DNA of 23,640 nucleotides from Trueperaceae bacterium (GTDB taxonomy: Bacteria; Deinococcota; Deinococci; Deinococcales; Trueperaceae): positions 1 through 23,640 of the forward strand of contig JAABSI010000044.1 in NCBI GenBank assembly GCA_011390455.1. Direction: 5' to 3'. Within the stretch, counting starts at the first letter, position 1, and each line of letters starts with the position of its first letter. The notes beneath the pieces were generated by a model. It had not been told where the DNA came from. It was given only the letters and a program-made list of their open reading frames with translations, and did no database searches. Position numbers and translations under genes: made by a program. Positions 8,111-15,106 of the stretch are shown here, one piece after another.

Positions 8111-9093
8111 CGGTACCGGATCCTCGGATCGAGCCAGGCGAGGAGCAGGTCCGAGACGAGCGTGCCGACCACCGTGAGGACGCTGAGCATCATGATGAAG
8201 CTCCCGGCGAGGTACATGTCCTCCGCCCGCAGCGCCTCGAGGAGCAGCGGACCGGTCGTTTGCAGGCTCAGGACGACCGATACGATCGTGGCGCCCGAGA
8301 CCATCTGGACGAAGACGTCGTTGAGGCTGCTGACGAACGGGTTGAGGGCGATGCGCAGCGGGTACTTGACGATCGCGTCGCGCTCGCGCATGCCCTTCGC
8401 GCGGGCGGTCACGACGTAGGGCTTCTTGAGCTCGTCGAGCAGGTTCGCCCGCACGATGCGGATCAGGCCGGCCGTGCCGGCGGTGCCGAGCACGACCATC
8501 GGCAACCACAACTTGCCCAGGAAATCGCCGAGCTTGGCCCAGGACCACGGGGCGTTGATGTACTCCGGTGAGAAGAGACCGCCGACGCTGGCCCCGAAAT
8601 AGCGGAACGAGACGTACATGAGGACGAGCGCGAACAGGAAGTTCGGGATCGCCAAACCGACGAACCCGAAGATCGTGGCGACGTAGTCGCCGATCGAGTA
8701 CTGCCGGACCGCGGAATAGACGCCCAGCGGGATGGCCACGATCCAGACCAGCAGCAGGCTCGAGAAGGAGACGACGAAGGTGAGGGCCAGCCGCGGCCAG
8801 ATCAACTGGTTGACCGGCAGGTCCCACTGGAACGAGAAGCCGAAGTCGCCGCGCGCGACGATGCCCGAGACCCAATCCCAGTACTGGGCGATCCACGGGC
8901 GATCGAGCTTGTAGAACGCGCGGATGCGCTGCACGTCCTCCGGCGATACGGTTTGACCGCTCTGGCGCGCCGCGAGCACATAGGTGTCGGCGTAGTCGCC
9001 GGGGGGCAGGGTGATGACCGCGAACGCCACGAGCGAGATGGCGATCAGCGTTGGGATCATGTACAGGACGCGTCTGAGAAGATAGCTGAGCAT
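8107..9093 (-). CDS. ABC importer permease, DppB/OppB type
   Basis: A 328-residue permease with the canonical start MLSYLLRRVLYMIPTLI, an extracytoplasmic loop (about 30-95, containing YKLDRPWIAQYWDW) and the conserved coupling loop ARAKGMRERDAIVKYPLR before NPFVSSL. The ATG at 9093 is preferred over an in-frame start 20 codons upstream because the family begins with this membrane helix and the upstream codons fall within the intergenic hairpin region. The ribosome-binding site is weak. It overlaps the next permease gene by 4 nt and pairs with that protein to form the membrane channel. Confidence 0.95.
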   Translation of the reverse strand: MLSYLLRRVLYMIPTLIAISLVAFAVITLPPGDYADTYVLAARQSGQTVSPEDVQRIRAFYKLDRPWIAQYWDWVSGIVARGDFGFSFQWDLPVNQLIWPRLALTFVVSFSSLLLVWIVAIPLGVYSAVRQYSIGDYVATIFGFVGLAIPNFLFALVLMYVSFRYFGASVGGLFSPEYINAPWSWAKLGDFLGKLWLPMVVLGTAGTAGLIRIVRANLLDELKKPYVVTARAKGMRERDAIVKYPLRIALNPFVSSLNDVFVQMVSGATIVSVVLSLQTTGPLLLEALRAEDMYLAGSFIMMLSVLTVVGTLVSDLLLAWLDPRIRYR

Positions 9094-9131
9094 AGGTGGG
9101 GTGCCCTTGGGTCGGGTTTGGAGTGGAGAGG

Positions 9132-9167
9132 GACCCCACGCCCGGGAGCGCACCCGGGCGTGGGGTC
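9132..9167 (-). other. Strong intergenic stem-loop between binding-protein and permease genes
   Basis: GACCCCACGCCCGGG pairs perfectly over 15 bp with CCCGGGCGTGGGGTC around the 6-nt loop at 9147-9152. No T-run follows in the direction of transcription, so it does not look like a simple terminator. Such hairpins after the binding-protein gene commonly stabilise the upstream mRNA or attenuate the downstream genes, giving an excess of binding protein over permease. Confidence 0.75.
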
Positions 9168-9195
9168 GAACGGTCGCGCAGCCTGGCGGCGCCGC

Positions 9196-11109
9196 CTAGC
9201 GCGCGGAGGTGTCGAAGTAGAACGACTCGAAGTTCATCGGGCCCGGGCCCGGGTAGAGCCAGCCGCCGATGATGGGGTCGGGCACGTTCCGGAGGGCGTT
9301 GTTCACGACGCGGTAGTCGCCTTCGGGCATGGCGAGGCCGATGACCCAGAGGCCGTCCGAGTGGAGTTGGAGCAGCTCGTCCATGTACGCCATCTGGTCG
9401 TCCGCCGAGGCAGCCTTGGGGATGAGCGAAGTGAGTTCGATCATCCGCTGGATGTCGGCGGGGGGCGTCACGATCGGGTTCGCGGGTTCTTGGCCATGCA
9501 CGTTGGCGTCGCCCCAGGCGTACCAGCCGAAGGCGGCCTCTGGGACGTACTCGTCGGCGGCCAGGATCGGCAGCAGACCGGTCCCGTTCTCGCCGGCCCA
9601 CACGTACGCATCGACGTCGTTGCCCTGCCGCGCGGAGCGGGAGAACTCGTCGGAGCCCACGATGACGTTGACGTCGATGCCGACGGCTTCCCAATCGCGC
9701 TCGATGAGCTGCATGACGTCCGCCCAGTCGGCGCGGAAGCCGGCGTTCACCAGCACGTTGAAGGTGAACGGCTGGCCGTTCAGGAGGCGCATGCCGTTCG
9801 CGTCCTTCTCGGGGAGCACGCGGTCGAGGTGCTGGTTGGCGAGCTCGGGGTCGTGCTGCGTGTACTGCGTGGCGCGCTGCTCGTCGTAGAAGGGGCCCGA
9901 TCGCGGCGCCATCTGGTGCGCCGTCCCCTGGCCGATGTAGACGGTGTCGATGACGTTCTGCCGGTCCATCGCGAGCGAGAGCCCGATGCGGAAGTCGAGC
10001 TCCTGGAACAGCGCGGCCCGCTCTTCGAGGTCGTGGGTGTACTTGATGTGCAGGAGCATGTGGTTGTGGTCGGTGTTGGTCACGTCGACGAAGCGGAAGT
10101 CGCCTTGCGCTTGCGAGTCGAAGAGCACGGCCTTGTTCGGCGGCTGGCAGACGTCGCGGCGGCAGAAGTGGTCCTGCCCGTCCATGGTGCGCAGGACGCG
10201 GACCTCTTCGTCCGGCGTCAGGCTCCAGGTGCGCTCGTCGATGTAGGGGAGCTGGTTGCCCGCGGCGTCGACCTTGAAGTAGTACGGATTGCGGACGAAG
10301 GTGAAGCGCTCCTGGCCCACGTACGGGGCGGTCGGGATCCAGGCGGTCATGAGCGGCCGATCGGGGTTGTTGTACTCGGCCGCCTGGCCGTAGCGGCCGA
10401 TGTTCGCCGCGAACCACTCGTTGTAGTCCGTGTAGCCGTCGCGCTCCATGATGGCGGCGACGTTCTCGGGGTTCTTGTTGATCGAGAACTGATCGAGGTA
10501 GTGCGCGGCGTACTGGGTCACCATGACGCCGTACGGCGTGGAAAGGTTCTGCAGGAGCGTCGCGTTGGGCTCGCTCCAGCTCAGGCTGAAGGTCAGGTCG
10601 TCGATGACCTCGAAGGTCGGCGCCTCGCCCGCGACCCGGAAGTACCCGTCGCAGCAGTTGAAGGGCTGGAACAGGACCTCTTCGAAGAACCAAGCGATGT
10701 CGGCGGTGCTGTACGGGTGGCCGTCGCTCCAGCGCAGACCTTCGCGGAGCGTGAAGGAGTAGGTGGTCCCGTCCTCGGAGACCTCCCAGCGCTCGGCGAT
10801 GTTCGGAACGATCTCGGAACCGTCGGCGCTCCACCGGACCAGGTTCTCGTACCCGAACTGGCGGAACTCGGCGAGGCGGCTGCCGTCGTACAGGTCGAGC
10901 AGTTCGCCGCCGTACGTGCCGATCCCATCGGCGCCGGCGATGACCACCGGGTTCTCGGGGAGGCGTTCGGCCACCGGGGGCAGGTCGCCCGCGGCGACGC
11001 GCTCGGCCAGCATCGGGGCTTCGCCGTACGAATCGAAGGGCTGCGCCGCAGCCGTCACGGCCAGCGTCAGGCCGAGCGTCAAGGCGAGCGTTCGGAACAG
11101 GGTGTTCAT
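9196..11109 (-). CDS. Periplasmic oligopeptide-type substrate-binding protein (SBP_bac_5)
   Basis: A 637-residue extracytoplasmic solute-binding protein of the DppA/OppA family. Residues 1-22 are a Sec signal peptide (MNTLFRTLALTLGLTLAVTAAA) with a probable cut before Gln23. There is no lipobox cysteine, so the protein should be free in a periplasm. Family features include WEVSEDGTTYSFTLREGLRWSDG (about 105-130), RNPYYFKVD and the LNGQPFTFNVLVN region. It captures the substrate and delivers it to the two permeases. Peptides are the usual ligands, but the family also binds sugars, nickel and opines, and the ligand cannot be deduced. It is the first gene of the operon, with a GAGGGAG ribosome-binding site about 11 nt before the ATG. 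No convincing promoter was identified in the 166-bp upstream gap. Confidence 0.95.
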   Translation of the reverse strand: MNTLFRTLALTLGLTLAVTAAAQPFDSYGEAPMLAERVAAGDLPPVAERLPENPVVIAGADGIGTYGGELLDLYDGSRLAEFRQFGYENLVRWSADGSEIVPNIAERWEVSEDGTTYSFTLREGLRWSDGHPYSTADIAWFFEEVLFQPFNCCDGYFRVAGEAPTFEVIDDLTFSLSWSEPNATLLQNLSTPYGVMVTQYAAHYLDQFSINKNPENVAAIMERDGYTDYNEWFAANIGRYGQAAEYNNPDRPLMTAWIPTAPYVGQERFTFVRNPYYFKVDAAGNQLPYIDERTWSLTPDEEVRVLRTMDGQDHFCRRDVCQPPNKAVLFDSQAQGDFRFVDVTNTDHNHMLLHIKYTHDLEERAALFQELDFRIGLSLAMDRQNVIDTVYIGQGTAHQMAPRSGPFYDEQRATQYTQHDPELANQHLDRVLPEKDANGMRLLNGQPFTFNVLVNAGFRADWADVMQLIERDWEAVGIDVNVIVGSDEFSRSARQGNDVDAYVWAGENGTGLLPILAADEYVPEAAFGWYAWGDANVHGQEPANPIVTPPADIQRMIELTSLIPKAASADDQMAYMDELLQLHSDGLWVIGLAMPEGDYRVVNNALRNVPDPIIGGWLYPGPGPMNFESFYFDTSAR

Positions 11110-11230
11110 CAGTGGCGGGTCTCCCTCGTGAGATGGTTCGGTGTGGACCGGCGGTCATGTGGGGGCGGGTGTGCCGACCACGCCCCCTCCGCGAGGGTAG
11201 GCGCCGATTGTCACGGTGGCGCCATCGGGA

Positions 11231-11250
11231 CGTCAGCGACGCGTCAGCGA
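11231..11250. repeat. Tandem 9-bp direct repeat upstream of the importer operon
   Basis: CGTCAGCGA occurs twice, at 11231-11239 and 11242-11250, with an 11-bp period, about one helical turn. It lies 122 bp upstream of the binding-protein start codon. It could be a regulator-binding site; the evidence is the repeat alone. Confidence 0.35.
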
Positions 11251-11275
11251 TCGCGTACGCCACCGCCGACCGTGC

Positions 11276-11752
11276 TCAGCGAGGAGTGGCTGCCGGGCCC
11301 ATGGGTGCGGCCGTTCGGTCCTCGATGCGCGGCCACGCCCAGGCGTACCGGACGACGAGCACCAAGAGCGCGGCCTCCACCACGGCGCCGAGCCAGAAGT
11401 AGAGCCACGTCTCGCCGATCGCGTTCCCGAGCGAGACGACGACGAACAGGGGGGCGACCACGAGGTTGGCCCAGCGGGCGGCGGCCGCCGGGAGCGTCAG
11501 GGAGAGGGCGACCATCAGGATGGGCACGGTCATCAGGACCAGGGCCCCGAGGGCCCACGCCGGCGTGATGTCGAGCGTCCAGACGCGTCCGGCCAAGATG
11601 CCGTCGATGGTGCCCGGCTCGTAGAAGCCGATGATGTCGACGTAGACGTAGAGGAGCATCACCGCGACCCAGAGGGCGGAGAGCTTCGTTCGGGTGGGCA
11701 CGCGCGGGTCGACGAGGGGTCGCGCGTGCGCATAGGCGTCGTCGTGCGTCAT
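11276..11752 (-). CDS. Four-helix membrane protein, DUF6326-like
   Basis: A 158-residue protein with four predicted membrane helices. It has a conserved-looking patch LLYVYVDIIGFYEPGTIDGILAG after helix 1, and its late WLYFWLGAVVEAALLVLVVRYAWAW matches what I recall of the DUF6326 family. No biochemical role is known for that family. The ATG at 11752 is chosen because an AAGGAG ribosome-binding site lies 7 nt upstream; an ATG 11 codons earlier lacks this. The gene is divergent from a TetR regulator, and its promoter carries the palindrome expected to be bound by that regulator, so it is probably the main repressed target. Confidence 0.75.
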   Translation of the reverse strand: MTHDDAYAHARPLVDPRVPTRTKLSALWVAVMLLYVYVDIIGFYEPGTIDGILAGRVWTLDITPAWALGALVLMTVPILMVALSLTLPAAAARWANLVVAPLFVVVSLGNAIGETWLYFWLGAVVEAALLVLVVRYAWAWPRIEDRTAAPMGPAATPR

Positions 11753-11851
11753 GGAGGGGCTCCTTCGGGTCCGGCGGCCGTGCACGCCCAGTCGGCCCCA
11801 TGGTGCGAGAGGCTCGATCCGGTGTCGTGTCGGTGGGGGTTCGGACGCAGC

Positions 11852-11862
11852 TTACTTAGTAA
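11852..11862. promoter_or_regulatory. Putative TetR operator
   Basis: TTACTTAGTAA is a perfect palindrome around a central T, in a GC-rich background. It overlaps the end of the -10 and the expected transcription start of the leftward promoter. It also overlaps the -35 region of the rightward tetR-family promoter, so one bound regulator could shut both. Confidence 0.7.
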
Positions 11863-11884
11863 CCCTACGGTCGCTCGGTACACT
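11856..11884 (+). promoter_or_regulatory. Promoter of the TetR-family gene
   Basis: TTAGTA (11856-11861), a 17-nt spacer, then TACACT (11879-11884). The -10 lies 9 nt before the ATG at 11894, so the transcript may be leaderless. This promoter is interleaved with the leftward promoter. Confidence 0.5.
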
Positions 11885-11890
11885 TGTCAA
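11862..11890 (-). promoter_or_regulatory. Sigma-70-type promoter of the DUF6326-like gene
   Basis: On the minus strand TTGACA (11890-11885, perfect -35) is separated by exactly 17 nt from TAGGGT (11867-11862, a TAnnnT -10). Transcription should start near 11855, giving a leader of about 100 nt that ends with the AAGGAG ribosome-binding site. Confidence 0.75.
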
Positions 11891-11893
11891 GCC

Positions 11894-12556
11894 ATGGCCG
11901 CGTCCGACGCCTCCACCCCCCGTGCGCCGCTGACGAAGGAGCGGGTGCTGGACGCCGCCATCGAGCTCGCGGATCGGGGCGGGCTCGGCGCCCTCACCAT
12001 GCGCCGCCTGGGCGCGGCGCTCGGGGTCGAGGCGATGTCGCTCTACAAGCACGTCGCGAGCAAGGAGGCCCTCCTCGACGGGATGGTCGACCGGGTGATC
12101 GGCGCCATCGCGATCCCCGAAGCAGGCACCCACTGGCGCGACGCGATGGTGCAGCGGGCGGCGTCGGCGCGCGCGGTGCTGGGCCGCCATGCATGGGTGA
12201 TCGGCCTGCTGGAGGCCGGTGCCGATTCGGGCCCCAGCACCCTGCGCTACCTGGACGCGATCATCGGGAGCCTGCGGGCGGCCGGCTTCTCGATGGAGGA
12301 CGCGGGGCGCGCCTTCATGGTCCTGGACAGCTACGTGTACGGGCACGTCGTCCAGGAGTCGAACTTCCCCTTCGCCGCGCCGGAGGAGATCGCTCAGACG
12401 GCGGCGACGGCCCTCGAGGTGGAGGCGCTGCGCGCGTTCCCGAACCTGGCCGCCATGTACGAGCACGCCACCACGTACGAGCACAGCCTCGACGCGCAGT
12501 TCGCCTTCGGGCTCGACCTGGTTCTCGACGGGCTGGAGCGCCTGCGGGCCGGGTGA
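11894..12556 (+). CDS. TetR-family transcriptional regulator
   Basis: A 220-residue regulator. Residues 15-62 form the TetR DNA-binding domain (KERVLDAAIELADRGG, then the helix-turn-helix LTMRRLGAALGVEAMSLYKHVASKEALLDGMVD). The rest is an all-helical ligand/dimer domain of the kind found with classical TetR C-terminal regions. The MSLYKHVASK recognition-helix pattern is typical of this branch. The ATG at 11894 has no Shine-Dalgarno site but follows a -10 element by 9 nt. The protein most likely represses itself and the divergent membrane protein through the palindrome at 11852-11862. The stop codon overlaps the start of the CPBP protease gene (GTGA). Confidence 0.9.
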   Translation: MAASDASTPRAPLTKERVLDAAIELADRGGLGALTMRRLGAALGVEAMSLYKHVASKEALLDGMVDRVIGAIAIPEAGTHWRDAMVQRAASARAVLGRHAWVIGLLEAGADSGPSTLRYLDAIIGSLRAAGFSMEDAGRAFMVLDSYVYGHVVQESNFPFAAPEEIAQTAATALEVEALRAFPNLAAMYEHATTYEHSLDAQFAFGLDLVLDGLERLRAG

Positions 12557-13242
12557 GCGCGGTGGAGGGCGCCGGCGTCTCGGTCGTGCTCGTGGCCTTC
12601 GTCTCCGCCCTGCTGGTGGGGACGGGACTGAAGAAGCAGCCGGGGTTGGGCGTCCTGGGGTCGATCCTGGTCGTCGGCCTGGTGCTGTGGGCGCGCGGCG
12701 ACGGGTGGGGGGCGCTCGGGTTCGCGGCGCCGGCCTCGTGGTGGCCGACCGTGGGGCTCGCCCTGGGGTTGGGCCTCGCGCTGCAGCTGCTCTCGATCGG
12801 GCTCGTCGAACCGCTGTCCGAACGATGGACCGGCGTGGCCCACGATCACTCCGTGGTGGCGGGGGTGCGGGGGAGCTGGAGGGCCTTCGGGCTCTGGATG
12901 CTGCTGGTGTGGCTCGTGGTCGCGCCGCTCGAGGAGATCGTCTTCCGCGGCTTCCTGATGACGGAGATCGCGCGGATCGTCGGGACGTCGCCATGGGCGA
13001 CGCTGCTCAACGTGCTGCTGGCGTCGACCGTGTTCGGGTTGGCCCACGGGTACCAGGGGCGCAGCGGGATGGTGAGCACCGGGGTCGTTGGCGCGGTGCT
13101 GGGGTGGGTCTTCGTCGCCAGCGGCTTCGACGTGTGGCTGGCGATCCTCGTGCACGGCTTCATCGACACGATCGGCATCGCGCTGATCGCGGTGGGGGCG
13201 GACGAGGCGATCCGGCGCCGGCTTCGGGGCGCCTCGGCGTGA
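12553..13242 (+). CDS. CPBP-family intramembrane metalloprotease
   Basis: A 229-residue polytopic membrane protein with all three motifs of the CPBP (Abi/Rce1-like) family: EEIVFR (Glu127, Glu128, Arg132), FGLAH (161-165, His165) and HGFID (His201, Asp205). The catalytic residues are therefore intact. Members cleave prenylated or membrane peptides, process bacteriocins or give self-immunity; the substrate here is unknown. The GTG at 12553 overlaps the TetR stop by 4 nt (GTGA), implying coupled translation. It is probably co-regulated with TetR and the downstream acetyltransferase. Confidence 0.9.
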   Translation: MSAVEGAGVSVVLVAFVSALLVGTGLKKQPGLGVLGSILVVGLVLWARGDGWGALGFAAPASWWPTVGLALGLGLALQLLSIGLVEPLSERWTGVAHDHSVVAGVRGSWRAFGLWMLLVWLVVAPLEEIVFRGFLMTEIARIVGTSPWATLLNVLLASTVFGLAHGYQGRSGMVSTGVVGAVLGWVFVASGFDVWLAILVHGFIDTIGIALIAVGADEAIRRRLRGASA

Positions 13243-13949
13243 GGATGGACGAGGTCCGGGAGCGCTGCCTCGCGCTCGCACCCGACCTGCCCCGGTTCGT
13301 CGAGACGCGCGATCTGCTGCGGTCGGAGCGTTCCGTGGTGCTCGAGAACCCGACGCGCGAGGGCTTCGTCGTCTGGAGCGACGCCCGGGGCCTGGGCTGT
13401 GTGGTCGGCGCGCCGGAGCCCCGCGCCCTCGCGCGCGCGGCCGACCAGGTCCCGGAGCTGCTCGCCTTCGACGACAACGTCGAAGCCGTGCGGTCGCTCC
13501 TTCCGGGGTTCGAGGCGGAACGGGCCACCCTCTACGCCGCGCCGGAGCGTCTTCCGTCGGCACCCCCGCACCGCTGCCGCGCGCTCGACCGGAGCGAGAT
13601 CGCCTCGCTGGACCACCTGCCCGCGGACCTCCGATCGGAGCTGACCGCCGCCGCGAACGATGGAGCGCCGGTCGTCGCCGCCTTCGACGGCGACCGTCCG
13701 GTCGCCTTCGCCTACGTGGCGTCGGAGACGGAATCGCTGTGGGACGTGTCGATCGACACGATCGAGAGCCACCGGCGCCACGGGTACGCGGCCGCCGCTG
13801 TCGTTCGGCTCATGCGGGCCATGCAAGAGCGGGGGAAGTCCGCCGTGTGGGGGGCGGTGGAACGCAATCGAGCGTCGGCGAACCTCGCGCGGCGCCTGGG
13901 GTTCGTGGAGGTCGATCGGCTGTGGGTGCTGACGCGACGCCCCGCCTAG
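13239..13949 (+). CDS. GNAT-family N-acetyltransferase
   Basis: A protein of about 235 residues. The N-terminal half has no recognisable motif. The C-terminal half has the GNAT acetyl-CoA signature: the beta4 region PVAFAYVASETESLWDVSIDT, then the pyrophosphate loop RRHGYAAAAV (about 177-186), and ERNRASANLARRLGF (about 206-220) before the last strand. The acceptor substrate is unknown. The start is either GTG 13239, which overlaps the CPBP stop as GTGA, or ATG 13245; the overlapping GTG is preferred because the preceding gene pair uses the same junction. It converges with the TMEM175-type gene with only 4 bp between stop codons. Confidence 0.88.
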   Translation: MRMDEVRERCLALAPDLPRFVETRDLLRSERSVVLENPTREGFVVWSDARGLGCVVGAPEPRALARAADQVPELLAFDDNVEAVRSLLPGFEAERATLYAAPERLPSAPPHRCRALDRSEIASLDHLPADLRSELTAAANDGAPVVAAFDGDRPVAFAYVASETESLWDVSIDTIESHRRHGYAAAAVVRLMRAMQERGKSAVWGAVERNRASANLARRLGFVEVDRLWVLTRRPA

Positions 13950-13953
13950 GCGC

Positions 13954-14685
13954 TCATCCGTTCGGTTTCCCGGGTGCCCGCGAGCCGTCGCGTCCACGGG
14001 GCGGCGCTCTTCGCTTGGCCGCCTTCCGCGGCTCGGTCGTTACGACGTGCAGGTACCGGTCGGTGCGGCGCGCGCCGAGCGGCCCCAGCACGATGCTGAT
14101 GCCGACGACGAAGAGCGCGATCAAGGGCGACCACACGGCGATCAACATCGCCACGAGCAGCACCAAAGCCCCGACGCCGTAGCCGGCGAGCAGGCTCAGG
14201 TAGCGCTCGCGGGGCACGTCGCCCTGCACGAGTCCGCGCGATCCGGCGCGGCCCAACAGCGTCAGATGGAGCAGCGTGAGCACGGCGAACACGGCGACGA
14301 ACAGGACCACGGCGATCGTCTGGGCCGGGGCGACGCCGAGGAGGCTGGTCGGGTACGGCACCAGCGCCACGAACGCCAACAGGACCAGGTTGATGGCGAT
14401 CACGCCTGGCTCGAGCGCCTCGAGAAGGTCGAGCAGTCGGTGGTGCTGCCACCACAGGTTGGCGACCAGCGCGAAGGACAGCGCGAAGGCGACGAACTGC
14501 GGGAACTGATCGACGAGCGCTTCGGGCAACCGGTGCAGCTCCGTGGTCGGGACGTCCAGCGTCAGGACCAAGAGCGTCAGCGCGATGGCGAACACCGCAT
14601 CGCTCAGGTTGACGACGCGGTGGAAGGCAAGGCTGTCCCGCGCGAAGCGCTGCGGGTCGACCGGCCGCTGCTGTGCTCGTGCCAT
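13954..14685 (-). CDS. TMEM175-type (DUF1211) membrane protein, putative potassium channel
   Basis: A 243-residue protein with about six predicted membrane helices. It has the family's first-helix signature NLSDAVFAIALTLLVLTLDVP (residues 26-46). Bacterial TMEM175 proteins are tetrameric potassium-leak channels. The usual FSD at the start of this helix reads LSD here, so the conserved phenylalanine of the family is replaced. Residues after about 215 form a strongly basic tail (KAAKRR, RGRDGSR). The ATG at 14685 follows a GGAGG ribosome-binding site by 9 nt; upstream in-frame codons do not resemble the family. Confidence 0.85.
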   Translation of the reverse strand: MARAQQRPVDPQRFARDSLAFHRVVNLSDAVFAIALTLLVLTLDVPTTELHRLPEALVDQFPQFVAFALSFALVANLWWQHHRLLDLLEALEPGVIAINLVLLAFVALVPYPTSLLGVAPAQTIAVVLFVAVFAVLTLLHLTLLGRAGSRGLVQGDVPRERYLSLLAGYGVGALVLLVAMLIAVWSPLIALFVVGISIVLGPLGARRTDRYLHVVTTEPRKAAKRRAPPRGRDGSRAPGKPNG

Positions 14686-14711
14686 CGAGTCATCCCTCCG
14701 TGGTCGCGTCG

Positions 14712-14742
14712 ACCCTAGCGCAACGGGGCGTAGGAGCGTCAG
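14712..14742 (-). promoter_or_regulatory. Possible promoter of the TMEM175-type gene
   Basis: On the minus strand CTGACG (14742-14737) and TAGGGT (14717-14712) are separated by 19 nt, slightly longer than ideal. The -10 is identical to that of the promoter at 11862-11867. Confidence 0.4.
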
Positions 14743-14905
14743 GGACGTTCGTCGCGGCGTGGGGGCGGCGGGACCGAGCCCGCGGTTCCTTCCGGCCGTT
14801 CCGGTTCGGACGCCGGGCGCCGTCGGTCGCGACGGTGGTGGGGGCGCGCGATCGCACCGCACGTTCCGGAGTGCTCCACGCTCGCATCCGACCTACAGTG
14901 CGCGC
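14743..14905. other. Non-coding stretch upstream of the ada unit
   Basis: No gene, RNA or terminator could be supported here. The segment is GC-rich and ends with a TACAGT -10 element (14894-14899), 6 nt before the ATG of a small ORF. Confidence 0.4.
14894..14899 (+). promoter_or_regulatory. -10 element upstream of the small ORF/ada pair
   Basis: TACAGT matches TAnnnT and precedes the ATG at 14906 by 6 nt, the same geometry as at 2596 and 17665. No clear -35 is visible. It would make the small ORF the first translated frame of the ada transcript. Confidence 0.4.
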
Positions 14906-15106
14906 ATGCCGCATCCACCGTCCACCGATCCCGTGCCCCGACGGGCGGGGCACCACGGCCTCGGGATGACCCTCATCGGTCTGGGACGCGCCGCCGACGA
15001 CGGTCGGCCGCTGTTCGCGCTGCGCGCGAGGGCCACCGGGAGGCGGATGCGCGCCGGCGCGCTCCGCGCGGTCCGCGCCGACGGCTCGTGCCAGGGCGAC
15101 CGATGA
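14906..15106 (+). CDS. Small ORF (66 aa) overlapping the ada start
   Basis: A 66-codon frame starting at ATG 14906 and ending in TGA that overlaps the ATG of the Ada gene as ATGA. The product is rich in Arg, Ala and Gly (e.g. RARATGRRMRAGALRAVRA) with no recognised domain, signal peptide or membrane segment. The start has no Shine-Dalgarno site but a -10 element lies 6 nt upstream, so a leaderless start is plausible. It could be a real small protein, a leader controlling Ada translation by coupling, or a chance frame in GC-rich DNA. I do not recognise it. Confidence 0.35.
   Translation: MPHPPSTDPVPRRAGHHGLGMTLIGLGRAADDGRPLFALRARATGRRMRAGALRAVRADGSCQGDR

Noticed and set aside
11181..11220. 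Promoter for the importer operon (GTGACA with TACCCT)
   Set aside because: The two hexamers are only 10 nt apart, too close for a sigma-70-type promoter, and no other pair fits.
8111..11263. Extension of the DppC frame upstream for about 3 kb
   Set aside because: The extra residues are a shifted-frame reading of the DppB and binding-protein genes; the ATGA overlap and family N-terminus set the start at 8110.
8953..11568. Long open plus-strand frame opposite the binding-protein gene
   Set aside because: Same reason: no family signature, and the opposite strand has a signal peptide and a complete binding protein.
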